Below are positions 16,203-22,959 of a stretch of 29,012 nt of DNA, piece by piece. The notes beneath the pieces are model-generated. The model worked only from the letters and a program-made list of their open reading frames with translations. It did no database searches and had not been told where the DNA came from. Each line of letters starts with the position of its first letter. The first letter of the stretch is position 1. This DNA comes from CAWKDG01 sp963848355. GTDB taxonomy: Bacteria > Actinomycetota > Acidimicrobiia > Acidimicrobiales > UBA8190. Position numbers and translations under genes: made by a program. The stretch is from NCBI GenBank assembly GCA_963848355.1, contig CAWKDG010000004.1, positions 1 through 29,012 of the forward strand. The letters run 5' to 3'.

Positions 16203-16499
16203 TTATGTGAGCGCTATCACCTCCACCATTCGGATGTCAGGAGCACCGGCGAGCAGATCCGGCGCGACACGCCCAAGCGCCTTTGGGATCTCGCCGTCTA
16301 GGTGTGCCTGTCGTGCCTCTTCTGTCTCAAAGGTGTCGAAAATGCCGTAACTGGTGTCGTGGATCTTGAACGCATACCAGGTCACCGTGCCGCTCTCGGA
16401 GGCAGCGATGGCCCGGCCCTCCTCCAGGAAGGCACGCAATTCCTCACCCCTGCCAGGTTGCGCTTCAAGTAGTGCGAGCAGTCCGAATTGGACCGTCAT
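16203..16499 (-). CDS. Antibiotic-biosynthesis-monooxygenase (ABM/YgiN-like) protein
   Basis: A 98-residue ferredoxin-like-fold protein. It opens with MTVQFGLLALLEAQPGRGEE and continues with LRAFLEEG, TVTWYAFKIHDTSYGIFDTF and EARQAHLDGEIPKAL. The family includes quinol monooxygenases and small stress-linked oxygenases that work as dimers without a cofactor. The single His in the AHLDG helix is typical. A GAGAGG ribosome site lies six bases before the ATG. It has no operon partner: the recombinase remnant lies downstream on the other strand and a 240-bp gap upstream. Confidence 0.8.
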   Translation of the reverse strand: MTVQFGLLALLEAQPGRGEELRAFLEEGRAIAASESGTVTWYAFKIHDTSYGIFDTFETEEARQAHLDGEIPKALGRVAPDLLAGAPDIRMVEVIALT

Positions 16500-16688
16500 G
16501 GGAGCCTCTCTTTCGTCGAATGGGTGATGGTGGTCTTCACAAGCTCAGCGCTTTGAGCGCTGCGATGATGCGGCTGACTCCGGGTGGAGTAAGAGTGCGA
16601 CCGCCGTTGCGCATCGCAGCTGGGTCAAGGGAGCGAAGTTGTGCCGTCCACGTTGATCACTGTGTGGTCCAGTGCCGGTTGGAGTTGT

Positions 16689-16724
16689 GCGGGGGCCGGG
16701 AGCGGTCATGCCCCCGGCCCCCGC
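16689..16724 (-). terminator. 12-bp inverted repeat downstream of the beta-propeller gene
   Basis: GCGGGGGCCGGG (16689-16700) and CCCGGCCCCCGC (16713-16724) are perfect inverted repeats around a 12-base loop, 17 bases past the stop of the minus-strand gene. No T run follows on the minus strand, so it would be a stem-only terminator or an RNA-stabilising hairpin. The rest of the 16500-16741 gap shows nothing else recognisable. Confidence 0.55.
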
Positions 16725-16741
16725 GATGAGGAAGCTGCTGA

Positions 16742-17956
16742 CTAGAACCCGGTGGTGACGATGCCGGCAGGGGTGGCGCCGGTAGGAAGCGAAACGGGCG
16801 AGCTTGGAAGCTCCGTGAGGTTTCCACCGTTCACGGCGAAGGCAGCCACGGCGTCGACTCTGCTTTCGTCCACGTACAGCGTCCGACCGTCGTTGCTCAG
16901 ACGGGCGTCAACAGCGCCGACACCCCCGCTGTTGCTGACCGGCGTGCTGCCGAGGAGCGTGAGGGACCCATTGGGTGAGATGGCGTAGCGGGAGATCTCA
17001 CCTGACCCGGTGTTCACCGTGAACAGGAACTGGCCGTTGTGGGTGATTTCGATCCAACACGGCGCCGTCTGGTCGTCGGCGAAGGGACTAGAGCCAATCG
17101 ACGTCAGTGAACCGTTGAATCCGACGTTGAAGGCGGAGATGGTTCCCGTGCCAGTCGTCCCCCCGTTGTGAGCATTGGAGACGAACAGCTGCTGGGGGTT
17201 CGTCGGCCGGAACTCGCTGCCGAAGGGTCCGAGCCCCTGTGCGGGGGAGGGAGACCCGGGAGCGGCGGTCAGGAGCCCGCTTCGGCCAACGACGAAGCTG
17301 TCGATCAAGGATGTGCCCACTCGGGTGCCCACCAGGCTGGTCCCGGTCGAGTTGAACAGCACATCGCCAGGCTGGGACCCGTTGGGCAGGGACACGGTCG
17401 AGTTGGCCAGCGGCTGGAGCTGTCCGAAGAAGTTCAGCGTGTACCCGGTGTAATTGGGACTCACGGCGCCGGCATTGGCGACGTAGACAAGGTTGTTATG
17501 TACCGCGATGCTGACCGGTGTCGGTCCGTCGGAGGAAACCACGCCATTGGGCACCAGGGTGAGATTGCCGTCGAAGCCGATTTTCAGAACCGACACCTGG
17601 TTACTGCCCGCGTCCACCGCCAGCAGGAACTGACCGTCACTGCTGACCTGGATCGCACCCTGGGAAGCCAGTCCGGCACCCGTACCGGCGCCACCTGCCG
17701 TGAACGGTGAGTCCGGCAGCGGTGTCAGAGATCCATCCAAGTGGCGATCAAATCCGCTGATGGTGTTGGTACCGGTGGTGTTGTCGTCGAGGTAGACGTG
17801 TCCAACCACTGGATTGAAACTGCCTGGAAAGTAGCCGGCGATGGGAGCGGCATTGGCTGCGCCGGCACTCGCGCCCAGAGTGCCAATGATACCGACACCA
17901 CTGAGTGTCGCGGCGCCGAGGGCAAGGCGCGCTGCTCTTTTTATGTGCTTTCGCAT
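16742..17956 (-). CDS. Secreted beta-propeller (YVTN/lactonase-like) protein
   Basis: A 404-residue protein with a signal peptide (residues 1-37, ending GAANA). The rest is made of repeated blades in which GxLTPLPDSPF, SSDGQFLLAVDAGSNQVSVL, NLVYVANAG, TGTGTISAFNVGFNGSLTSI, HNGQFLFTVNTGSGEISRYA and NDGRTLYVDESRVDAVAAFA recur. This is the pattern of the 7-bladed lactonase/YVTN family, whose cytoplasmic members include 6-phosphogluconolactonase. An exported form with no catalytic signature is more likely a surface or binding protein. GGAGG lies ten bases before the ATG. A promoter-like motif shared with the redoxin-sigma operon stands about 55 bp upstream. Confidence 0.8.
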   Translation of the reverse strand: MRKHIKRAARLALGAATLSGVGIIGTLGASAGAANAAPIAGYFPGSFNPVVGHVYLDDNTTGTNTISGFDRHLDGSLTPLPDSPFTAGGAGTGAGLASQGAIQVSSDGQFLLAVDAGSNQVSVLKIGFDGNLTLVPNGVVSSDGPTPVSIAVHNNLVYVANAGAVSPNYTGYTLNFFGQLQPLANSTVSLPNGSQPGDVLFNSTGTSLVGTRVGTSLIDSFVVGRSGLLTAAPGSPSPAQGLGPFGSEFRPTNPQQLFVSNAHNGGTTGTGTISAFNVGFNGSLTSIGSSPFADDQTAPCWIEITHNGQFLFTVNTGSGEISRYAISPNGSLTLLGSTPVSNSGGVGAVDARLSNDGRTLYVDESRVDAVAAFAVNGGNLTELPSSPVSLPTGATPAGIVTTGF

Positions 17957-18010
17957 CTGTTCTTATCCTCCATGGGTTGTGAGGGGTACGAGCTACCCAC
18001 CACAAGTACT

Positions 18011-18036
18011 GTCTCCGATCGGTGGAAAGCGTTACA
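18011..18036 (-). promoter_or_regulatory. Candidate ECF-type promoter of the beta-propeller gene
   Basis: On the minus strand TGTAACGCT is followed by TTCCACCGATC and GGAGAC. The AAC-type -35 and GGAGAC-type -10 with this spacing look like an ECF sigma promoter. A closely similar string stands before the redoxin/ECF sigma operon (20457-20480). Function is inferred from the similarity only. Confidence 0.4.
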
Positions 18037-18179
18037 TCGAAGACGGATGAGTCGTGTGTCGGACCACGCAACTCCGTGGCCATCTCAGACAATTCTGTCC
18101 TAAGAGTCTCCACTACTCGACCAAATGTGGATCGAACCACCGACGCGCTTCGCCCGCCTGACTACTCGTGTTATCGGCG

Positions 18180-18956
18180 TCACTCGGTGGAGCGAAAGAA
18201 GTGGGTCTTGGGGCGATCGAGTTGGTGTCCGTCGACGAAGATATCGACCTTCTCGTTGTAAAAGGCGACGAGGCCGGTGATGGGTAGCAGTTGACGGGTT
18301 GGGAAGTCATAGGACCATGCCAGGTCGGGCTGAATGCTGTCGCCGACGCGGATAGACCAGTACCCGCCGGTGGTTCCCTTGTAAGGGCACTCGGTGACGG
18401 TCTCGGTGGGAAGCAGGATGTCGAAGTTGACCTCCGTCCGATTGAGGTAGTACCGGGTCGGAAGACCGGTTTCAAAGACCATGACCGGCGACGAGGACTC
18501 GCCCAGTACCATGCCTTCAAGCTCGATGCGGACCTCGCGTGTTGAACGTAGGGCGTCCACGCGGACATATGGATTGCGGGGATGGACGAAGACCTGCTCG
18601 TCCTCTTCGAACCAGGCGTCGAGCGCAGCCCAATCGAATCGCACGGTGCCGCTCAGCCGGTCGACGGAGGAGTCTCGCAGGACCTTGGCCGCGTGGGGAC
18701 GATGGACGTCGCCGACCCGCAACCCGTGCAGTTCCACCTGGCCCCGAGAACTGTGCTGGGTGTCGCCCTCCACTATTAGTCGCTCGGCGTTTACGTCGCC
18801 AAGGGGTATGTAGTACTGCGGGTAGTTCGACCACTCCCACACGTACAACGCCCGGGTCGTATCAAGGATCATCTCATCGGCAAGAAAGGCGCGGAGCCGC
18901 CTCGGCACCGGCTCTACGTGATTGACCTGAGCGATCATGCCCGGATAGTCGTTCAT
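18180..18956 (-). CDS. DUF427 protein with two tandem domains
   Basis: A 258-residue protein containing two DUF427 units, at about residues 20-125 and 135-245. The second carries the classic segments VRIELEGMVLGESSSPVMVF, LPTRYYLNRTEVNFDILLPT and TECPYKGTTGGYWSIRVGD. The first is more divergent (LRAFLADEMILDTTRALYVW, YYIPLGDV, GQVELHGLRVGD). DUF427 proteins are small beta-rich proteins common in Actinobacteria, with no established biochemical role. A strong purine-rich ribosome site (AAAGGAAA) lies before the ATG. It lies 106 bp downstream of the sigma/anti-sigma genes on the same strand and may be read through from them. Confidence 0.85.
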   Translation of the reverse strand: MNDYPGMIAQVNHVEPVPRRLRAFLADEMILDTTRALYVWEWSNYPQYYIPLGDVNAERLIVEGDTQHSSRGQVELHGLRVGDVHRPHAAKVLRDSSVDRLSGTVRFDWAALDAWFEEDEQVFVHPRNPYVRVDALRSTREVRIELEGMVLGESSSPVMVFETGLPTRYYLNRTEVNFDILLPTETVTECPYKGTTGGYWSIRVGDSIQPDLAWSYDFPTRQLLPITGLVAFYNEKVDIFVDGHQLDRPKTHFFRSTE

Positions 18957-19062
18957 CCTGGTTTCCTTTCCTGACTCGGTCCGCTAGGGAACTGACACGG
19001 CAATCGGACACACCACAAGCTGGGCAGCGGCCACGTAGACGGCCTTTGTCACCTGGGTCCAA

Positions 19063-19324
19063 TCACACCGAATCGGACCGCCACCTTCGGTACACGGCGA
19101 TGAGTTCGTGCTGCATTTCAGGGGTCAAGTCCTCCGGCTCGAGCCGACCGGTGAGTTCGATCGTCGCCCTCATCTGCTCGAGGTATTCGGTGCAGTCCGG
19201 GCACGCTGCTATGTGCGCCTCGAATCGACGGCGACCAGAGCGCGAACAGAAGTCCTTCGATGTAATCGGTGACCAGTTCGACCGCTTCCCGGCATACGGA
19301 GTCTCGACGTCGTAGGAGTCTCAT
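19063..19324 (-). pseudogene. Zinc-finger anti-sigma factor, frameshifted near 19245
   Basis: Start ATG 19322-19324 overlaps the stop of the ECF sigma gene, the standard layout of a sigma/anti-sigma pair. The first 26 residues (CREAVELVTDYIEGLL) are a typical ZAS start. The original frame then degenerates, but the adjacent frame gives RSGRRRFEAHIAACPDCTEY and LEQMRATIELTGRL to a TGA at 19063-19065, with the HxxxCxxC zinc motif. Removing one base of the TT in CTGTTCGCG (19245-19246, AA on the plus strand) restores an 86-residue protein. The intact form would be soluble, with no membrane helix, and would hold the sigma factor inactive until a redox or other signal. As it stands the zinc motif is out of frame. 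This is either a real loss or a sequence error. Confidence 0.7.
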
Positions 19325-19971
19325 CGGGCCTTTCCATATTCGCCTTCGAGCTCCTGACGCAGTCGGCAGCGGCCCCTGTGCAACAGGACACGCTGATTGC
19401 TTTCGGAGATATCCAGCAACTCACACACTTCCTTGCTGGTTAGGCCCTCCACGTCGCGTAGCGTTACAACCTGGCGCTGGAAAGTGGGCAGTTCCTCCAG
19501 AACCGATCGGATCCTCTTGGACAGACCCTCGGCGCTCAATCGATCCAAGACATCCTGAGTCCAGTGTTGTGGCGGTTCCAGCCAGTGGCCAGAACTATCG
19601 AAACGCCCGGACTCTACCCCCTGCCCTTGGGTGCTCACGGGGACGGTACGGCGCTCACGTACACCGGTCGATCGCGCCCGATTCACCAGGATATGTAGCA
19701 ACCACGTCTTGAGTGACGAACGGCCTTCGAACCGATTGATACCTCGGATAACTCCCAGCCACGTGTCCTGGACAATCTCCTCAGCAACGGCACGATCGGG
19801 CACGAGGGAGCAGGCGAAGCGAAGCATGGAGTCGTTGTGGCGCCCGACCAGGGTGACAAAGGCCCGCTCGTTGCCTGCCCGTAAGCCGTTCAGGAGCTCG
19901 ACATCTGGGTCGCTCGTGCCCACGGTCGCAGCGATCTCTGCGTCCGTTCCGACCGGTTTGGCCCGCATCAA
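19321..19971 (-). CDS. ECF-family RNA polymerase sigma factor
   Basis: A 216-residue sigma factor. Region 2 spans about residues 36-102 (AFVTLVGRHNDSMLRFACSL, AEEIVQDTWLGVIRG, FEGRSSLKTWLLHILVNRAR). Region 4 spans about 148-205 (VLEELPTFQRQVVTLRDVEG, SKEVCELLDISESNQRVLLH, RGRCRLRQEL). A linker of about 45 residues joins them. It directs RNA polymerase to a small set of stress or envelope genes. Its ATG overlaps the stop of the redoxin gene (ATGA at 19968-19971), and its stop overlaps the anti-sigma start, so the three are translationally coupled. The redoxin partner suggests a redox or peroxide signal, by inference. Confidence 0.9.
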   Translation of the reverse strand: MMRAKPVGTDAEIAATVGTSDPDVELLNGLRAGNERAFVTLVGRHNDSMLRFACSLVPDRAVAEEIVQDTWLGVIRGINRFEGRSSLKTWLLHILVNRARSTGVRERRTVPVSTQGQGVESGRFDSSGHWLEPPQHWTQDVLDRLSAEGLSKRIRSVLEELPTFQRQVVTLRDVEGLTSKEVCELLDISESNQRVLLHRGRCRLRQELEGEYGKAR

Positions 19972-20453
19972 TTGCTGGCGGAATGCTCGCGCAAGTAGCG
20001 GACGAGGCCGACCACGTCACCGGGTACGAGTCGGCCGATGGCACCACTGGAGTACACACTCACCACGACCCGACCGGTCGGGTCGAGCACAAATCCCGTC
20101 GATTGGAGGTAGAGCGGGCTGTCGTTGACGAACGCACCGGTTGCTGTCGCAACGGCCCCGGCGTCGACGCTGTGCCCAATAGGAAACTCGAGACCGTGCT
20201 TGGCGACCAAGGCTTTGGTGGAGACCGCGTCGTCAACCGAAAGGGCGACGACACGGGCGTCCACACCCAGAAGACTCTCCTGGGCGCGTTGGAAGGCGCT
20301 CAGCTGGGCATTGCAGTACGGGCACCAAGAACCTCGGTAGAACAGAACCACGCCGAAGTGGCCGGCAAGGGAGCCCGGTAGCTGGAGATCCTCTCCCCCC
20401 ACTGTCGGCACGGTGATGGTGGGGAACATATCGCCGGGATGAAGCAGAGTCAT
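19968..20453 (-). CDS. Peroxiredoxin/AhpC-TSA-family redoxin
   Basis: A 161-residue thioredoxin-fold protein. The active site is VVLFYRGSWCPYCNAQLSAF, with a CxxC as in redoxin-like peroxiredoxins. TLLHPGDMFPTITVPTVGGE at the start, VVALSVDD in the centre and GFVLDPTGRVVVSVY at the end are typical of the AhpC/TSA superfamily. It probably reduces peroxides or disulfides in the cytoplasm. There is no signal peptide. The ATG at 20453 is chosen because AGGAG (20459-20463) stands five bases before it; an upstream in-frame codon would overlap the SDR gene. It is the first of a coupled chain with the ECF sigma and anti-sigma genes, an unusual but informative pairing. Confidence 0.88.
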   Translation of the reverse strand: MTLLHPGDMFPTITVPTVGGEDLQLPGSLAGHFGVVLFYRGSWCPYCNAQLSAFQRAQESLLGVDARVVALSVDDAVSTKALVAKHGLEFPIGHSVDAGAVATATGAFVNDSPLYLQSTGFVLDPTGRVVVSVYSSGAIGRLVPGDVVGLVRYLREHSASN

Positions 20454-20456
20454 GGG

Positions 20457-20480
20457 GTCTCCTAATAGGTGGGTAGCGTT
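20457..20480 (-). promoter_or_regulatory. Candidate ECF-type promoter/operator before the redoxin-sigma operon
   Basis: On the minus strand AACGCT-ACCCACCTATTA-GGAGAC closely resembles AACGCT-TTCCACCGATC-GGAGAC at 18011-18036. The GGAGAC overlaps the redoxin ribosome site, so part of the likeness may be coincidence. If real, it would mean that the sigma factor reads its own operon and the beta-propeller gene. Confidence 0.3.
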
Positions 20481-20499
20481 GGATGGGTCCGGTGGTCGG

Positions 20500-21264
20500 T
20501 CAGGTCTGGAGATCCGAGGCATCCCAGATCGCTCCGGTCACGTCGCTGGACAGGTGAGGCAGGAGCGACCGTGCCGACTGTTCCGGGGTGATCATGGAGC
20601 CCTCCGCGTACGAGCGAGTGAACCAGGCGTGCAGTTCGGCTCCTATCCGCTGCGGCTCTTGGCCCCGGATCCACCTCTGCATGGCGGTGTCGACCGAGCC
20701 GGGTCTGAAGGCGTTGACGGTGACGCCGCTACCGGCCAGCTCGGTGGCCAGGTTGATCGAGTGCGCCTCCAGGGCTGCTTTGCTGGCGGCATAGGCATTC
20801 ATACCGGTCATAGCGCCGGGATGGGCGGCGATAGCGCTCGACACGTTGACGATGCGTCCCCAGCCCTGGTTGAGCATGGCGGGCAGCAGCGCGAAGCTGA
20901 GGACGGCGGCAGCGACGACGTTGACGGCCATGGCGGTTGCCCACTGTTTGGGGTCGACCGCTACGCTCGGCCCGATAGGCCAGACGACGGCGGCGTTGTT
21001 GACGAGCACGTCGACCTCCCCGAGCTCGTTGCTGGCGCGAATCACTGTGGTGACCTCGCTCATATCGCCCAGGTCTGCAGGGACGACGAGCGCAGTGGCT
21101 CCGAGCTCGGTCACCCGAACGGCGGTCTCCTCGAGCTCGTCGCGTGATCGTGCCACCAGGGCAACTGACATGCCGGCCCCCGCTAGCTGGAGAGCGATCG
21201 CCTGGCCGATGCCTCGTCCGGCACCGGTCACGAGCGCGGTCCTGCCGTCAAGCGACGTGGTCAT
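20500..21264 (-). CDS. Short-chain dehydrogenase/reductase (SDR)
   Basis: A 254-residue classical SDR. The cofactor motif is ALVTGAGRGIGQAIA, with ARSRDEL after strand 2, which suggests NADP preference. DVLVNNAAVVWP is the NNAG-type strand, IVNVSSAIAAH holds the catalytic Ser, and YAASKAALE holds the catalytic Tyr and Lys. FRPGSVDTAMQRWI is the usual substrate-side loop. It oxidises or reduces an unknown alcohol or ketone. The ATG at 21264 is chosen to match family length; no good ribosome site is present. It lies 46 bp upstream of the redoxin gene on the same strand, so it could head that operon, and is divergent from the second sigma gene. Confidence 0.88.
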   Translation of the reverse strand: MTTSLDGRTALVTGAGRGIGQAIALQLAGAGMSVALVARSRDELEETAVRVTELGATALVVPADLGDMSEVTTVIRASNELGEVDVLVNNAAVVWPIGPSVAVDPKQWATAMAVNVVAAAVLSFALLPAMLNQGWGRIVNVSSAIAAHPGAMTGMNAYAASKAALEAHSINLATELAGSGVTVNAFRPGSVDTAMQRWIRGQEPQRIGAELHAWFTRSYAEGSMITPEQSARSLLPHLSSDVTGAIWDASDLQT

Positions 21265-21384
21265 GCTCCATTGGTGGCGCAGACAGGTCCCGGTCTTACC
21301 TCCGCTCAAGCAAAAAGCTCAGACGTCCTAAGCGAGCCCTGTGCATGTAACGGGGGTGACGGTGCACCGGGCCCGCCGCCTCCC

Positions 21385-21390
21385 TAGGAT
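21385..21390 (+). promoter_or_regulatory. -10 box for a probable leaderless sigma-factor mRNA
   Basis: TAGGAT fits TANNNT and ends seven bases before the ATG at 21398. AGGA in the same bases could also be a weak ribosome site, so either leaderless or leadered translation is possible. Both point to ATG 21398. Confidence 0.4.
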
Positions 21391-21397
21391 GCTCGTC

Positions 21398-22066
21398 ATG
21401 GTGACAAGGGATCGGGCCGCCAGCGGCACGGATGCCGTCGGAGCGCCGACGCTCGATCCCGACTCCGCACAATGGTTGCGCGCGCTCGCTGGCACCGATG
21501 CCGAGAGGGATGCCGCCCTGGTCCGGCTCCACGACCTACTGCTCCGGATCGCACACAGCGAGGTGCGACGGCGCAGCGGGCGCCTGCGGATGGCCGGGCC
21601 CGAGCTTGACGATGTGGCCCATCAGGCCGCGGCCGACGCCCTGGTGGCCATTACGGCCAAGGTCGAACAGTTCCGCGGTGAGAGCCGTTTCACCACCTGG
21701 GCCTACAAATTCGTCATCTTCGAGGTATCGGCCAAGATCGGTCGGCACTTCTGGCGCAAGGCGACCGTGCCCATGGAGGCCGAGGACTGGGACCGGCTCC
21801 CGGACCGGTTCGGCCTGGATCCCGGCTCGGAGTCGGAGTGGCGAGACCTGGTGGCGGCCCTGCATCGAGCGGTGGATGAGGTGCTGACCGACCGACAGCG
21901 TCGGATCTTCGTCGCCATCGTGCTCAACGGCGTCCCCCTCGACACTCTAGTCGCCGAGCTCGATTCGAATCGAAACGCCATTTACAAGACAATGTTCGAT
22001 GCCAGACGTAAGTTACGAGCCGAACTTGCCGCTAACGGCTTTGTCGATGCCGAGACCGCGAGGTGA
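21398..22066 (+). CDS. ECF-like RNA polymerase sigma factor (second module)
   Basis: A 222-residue protein. Region 2 includes LRMAGPELDDVAHQAAADAL, AITAKVEQFRGESRFTTWAY and KFVIFEVSAKIGRHFWRKAT. Region 4 includes VDEVLTDRQRRIFVAIVLNG, VPLDTLVAELDSNRNAIYKT and MFDARRKLRAEL. The helix-turn-helix reads SNRNAIYKTMFDARRKLR, as in sigma-70 factors of the ECF class. It is a different subgroup from the sigma factor at 19321. It is followed directly by a small zinc-motif protein with overlapping stop and start (GTGA at 22063-22066), its presumed inhibitor. In-frame ATG codons at 21341 and 21389 would lengthen it without any family support. Confidence 0.85.
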   Translation: MVTRDRAASGTDAVGAPTLDPDSAQWLRALAGTDAERDAALVRLHDLLLRIAHSEVRRRSGRLRMAGPELDDVAHQAAADALVAITAKVEQFRGESRFTTWAYKFVIFEVSAKIGRHFWRKATVPMEAEDWDRLPDRFGLDPGSESEWRDLVAALHRAVDEVLTDRQRRIFVAIVLNGVPLDTLVAELDSNRNAIYKTMFDARRKLRAELAANGFVDAETAR

Positions 22067-22281
22067 CCGTGAGCGACCCGTCAGCGCTTGACCGCTTCCT
22101 GGAGACCGATCCGCAGGACGTGGGATGCGAGGAGGCCATGGAGCTGCTGCACGTCTACGTCGAGGCCGTGGCCGCCGATCCAGCTGCGGCAGAGCGGTAT
22201 CCCGGGATCACCGTACACCTGCAAGCCTGCGGTCCGTGCTCGGAGGATTTCGAAGGTCTACTGGCTGCCATCGCCGACTAG
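22063..22281 (+). CDS. Small zinc-finger anti-sigma factor
   Basis: A 72-residue protein. CEEAMELLHVYVEAVAADP is the ZAS-like first helix. HLQACGPCSEDFEGLL has the HxxxCxxC zinc motif and the short final helix. It has no membrane segment, so it should act in the cytoplasm, holding the sigma factor encoded directly upstream. The GTG start overlaps the sigma stop, so equal production is expected. A second GTG at 22069 is possible. About 110 bases follow before the convergent macrodomain stop, with no feature that I can identify. Confidence 0.8.
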   Translation: MTVSDPSALDRFLETDPQDVGCEEAMELLHVYVEAVAADPAAAERYPGITVHLQACGPCSEDFEGLLAAIAD

Positions 22282-22392
22282 CGATCGGCAGCGCGTCGGT
22301 TACAGTCTCCGGCGCAACGGAGCTCGTTCGATTCCGCCCTTGTCGCGACGGGTCGCCCGAACCTTTGGAGGAGGGAGGGCTACGCCGCCAGG

Positions 22393-22938
22393 TCACGACT
22401 TTGTCGCGAGGATTCGTTGATAAATCCTCAAGGTGTCTGAGTCGAAGGCGACGAGCAAGACTTTCTGGACGTCCGTATCCGAAGATCTCAAGGTAGTGAC
22501 TGCCACCTCGGCGGCTTGCTCACGCGGGTAGCCGAATATCCCGGTCGAGATGGCCGGGAACGCTACGGACTGGGCATCGAGGTCGTCGGCAACCTGGAGC
22601 GATCGACGGTAGCAAGACGCCAACACCTGAACTTCTCCACTCCGGCCTTCCTGCCAGACTGGCCCCACCGTGTGAATGACCCAGCGGGCGGGTAGGCGAA
22701 AGCCGGGAGTCGCCTTCGCATCTCCTGGTTCGCATCCGCCGAGAGCGGCACAGGCGTTGGTCAGTTCAGCCTCTCCGGCGGCTTTATGTATGGCTCCATC
22801 AACACCACCGCCCATGACCAACGCCGTGTTGGCGGCATTGACGACGACGTCCACCTGTTGCGCCGTGATGTCGCCGAGGACGGCTTCGATGGAGAGAGGG
22901 CTCATGCCGTCAATCCAGTGTAGAGACGCCCATGTCAC
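22393..22938 (-). CDS. Macrodomain protein (ADP-ribose binding or hydrolysing)
   Basis: A 181-residue intact macrodomain. SIEAVLGDITAQQVDVVVNA is the first strand with the GDIT motif. NAANTALVMGGGVDGAIHKA is the ligand loop. LPARWVIHTVGPVWQEGRSG, ASCYRRSLQVADDL and SVAFPAISTGIFGYPREQAA complete the fold. Members of the MacroD/YmdB type remove ADP-ribose from proteins or hydrolyse O-acetyl-ADP-ribose; the Asn and GGGV residues used in this are kept. The ATG at 22938 is preceded by AAGGTGA; an ATG at 22905 is an alternative. It lies 21 bp after the ABC permease gene on the same strand and may be its last operon member. A deleted paralogue lies at 15550-15894. Confidence 0.88.
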   Translation of the reverse strand: MTWASLHWIDGMSPLSIEAVLGDITAQQVDVVVNAANTALVMGGGVDGAIHKAAGEAELTNACAALGGCEPGDAKATPGFRLPARWVIHTVGPVWQEGRSGEVQVLASCYRRSLQVADDLDAQSVAFPAISTGIFGYPREQAAEVAVTTLRSSDTDVQKVLLVAFDSDTLRIYQRILATKS

Positions 22939-22959
22939 CTTGAAAGACCCGCTGCTTGA

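Noticed and set aside
18957..19062. Minus-strand frame from a TTG, with CPACGVSDC
   Set aside because: It has one pair of closely spaced cysteines but no ribosome site and no recognisable fold, and it runs into the DUF427 gene. It is better read as spacer and leader.
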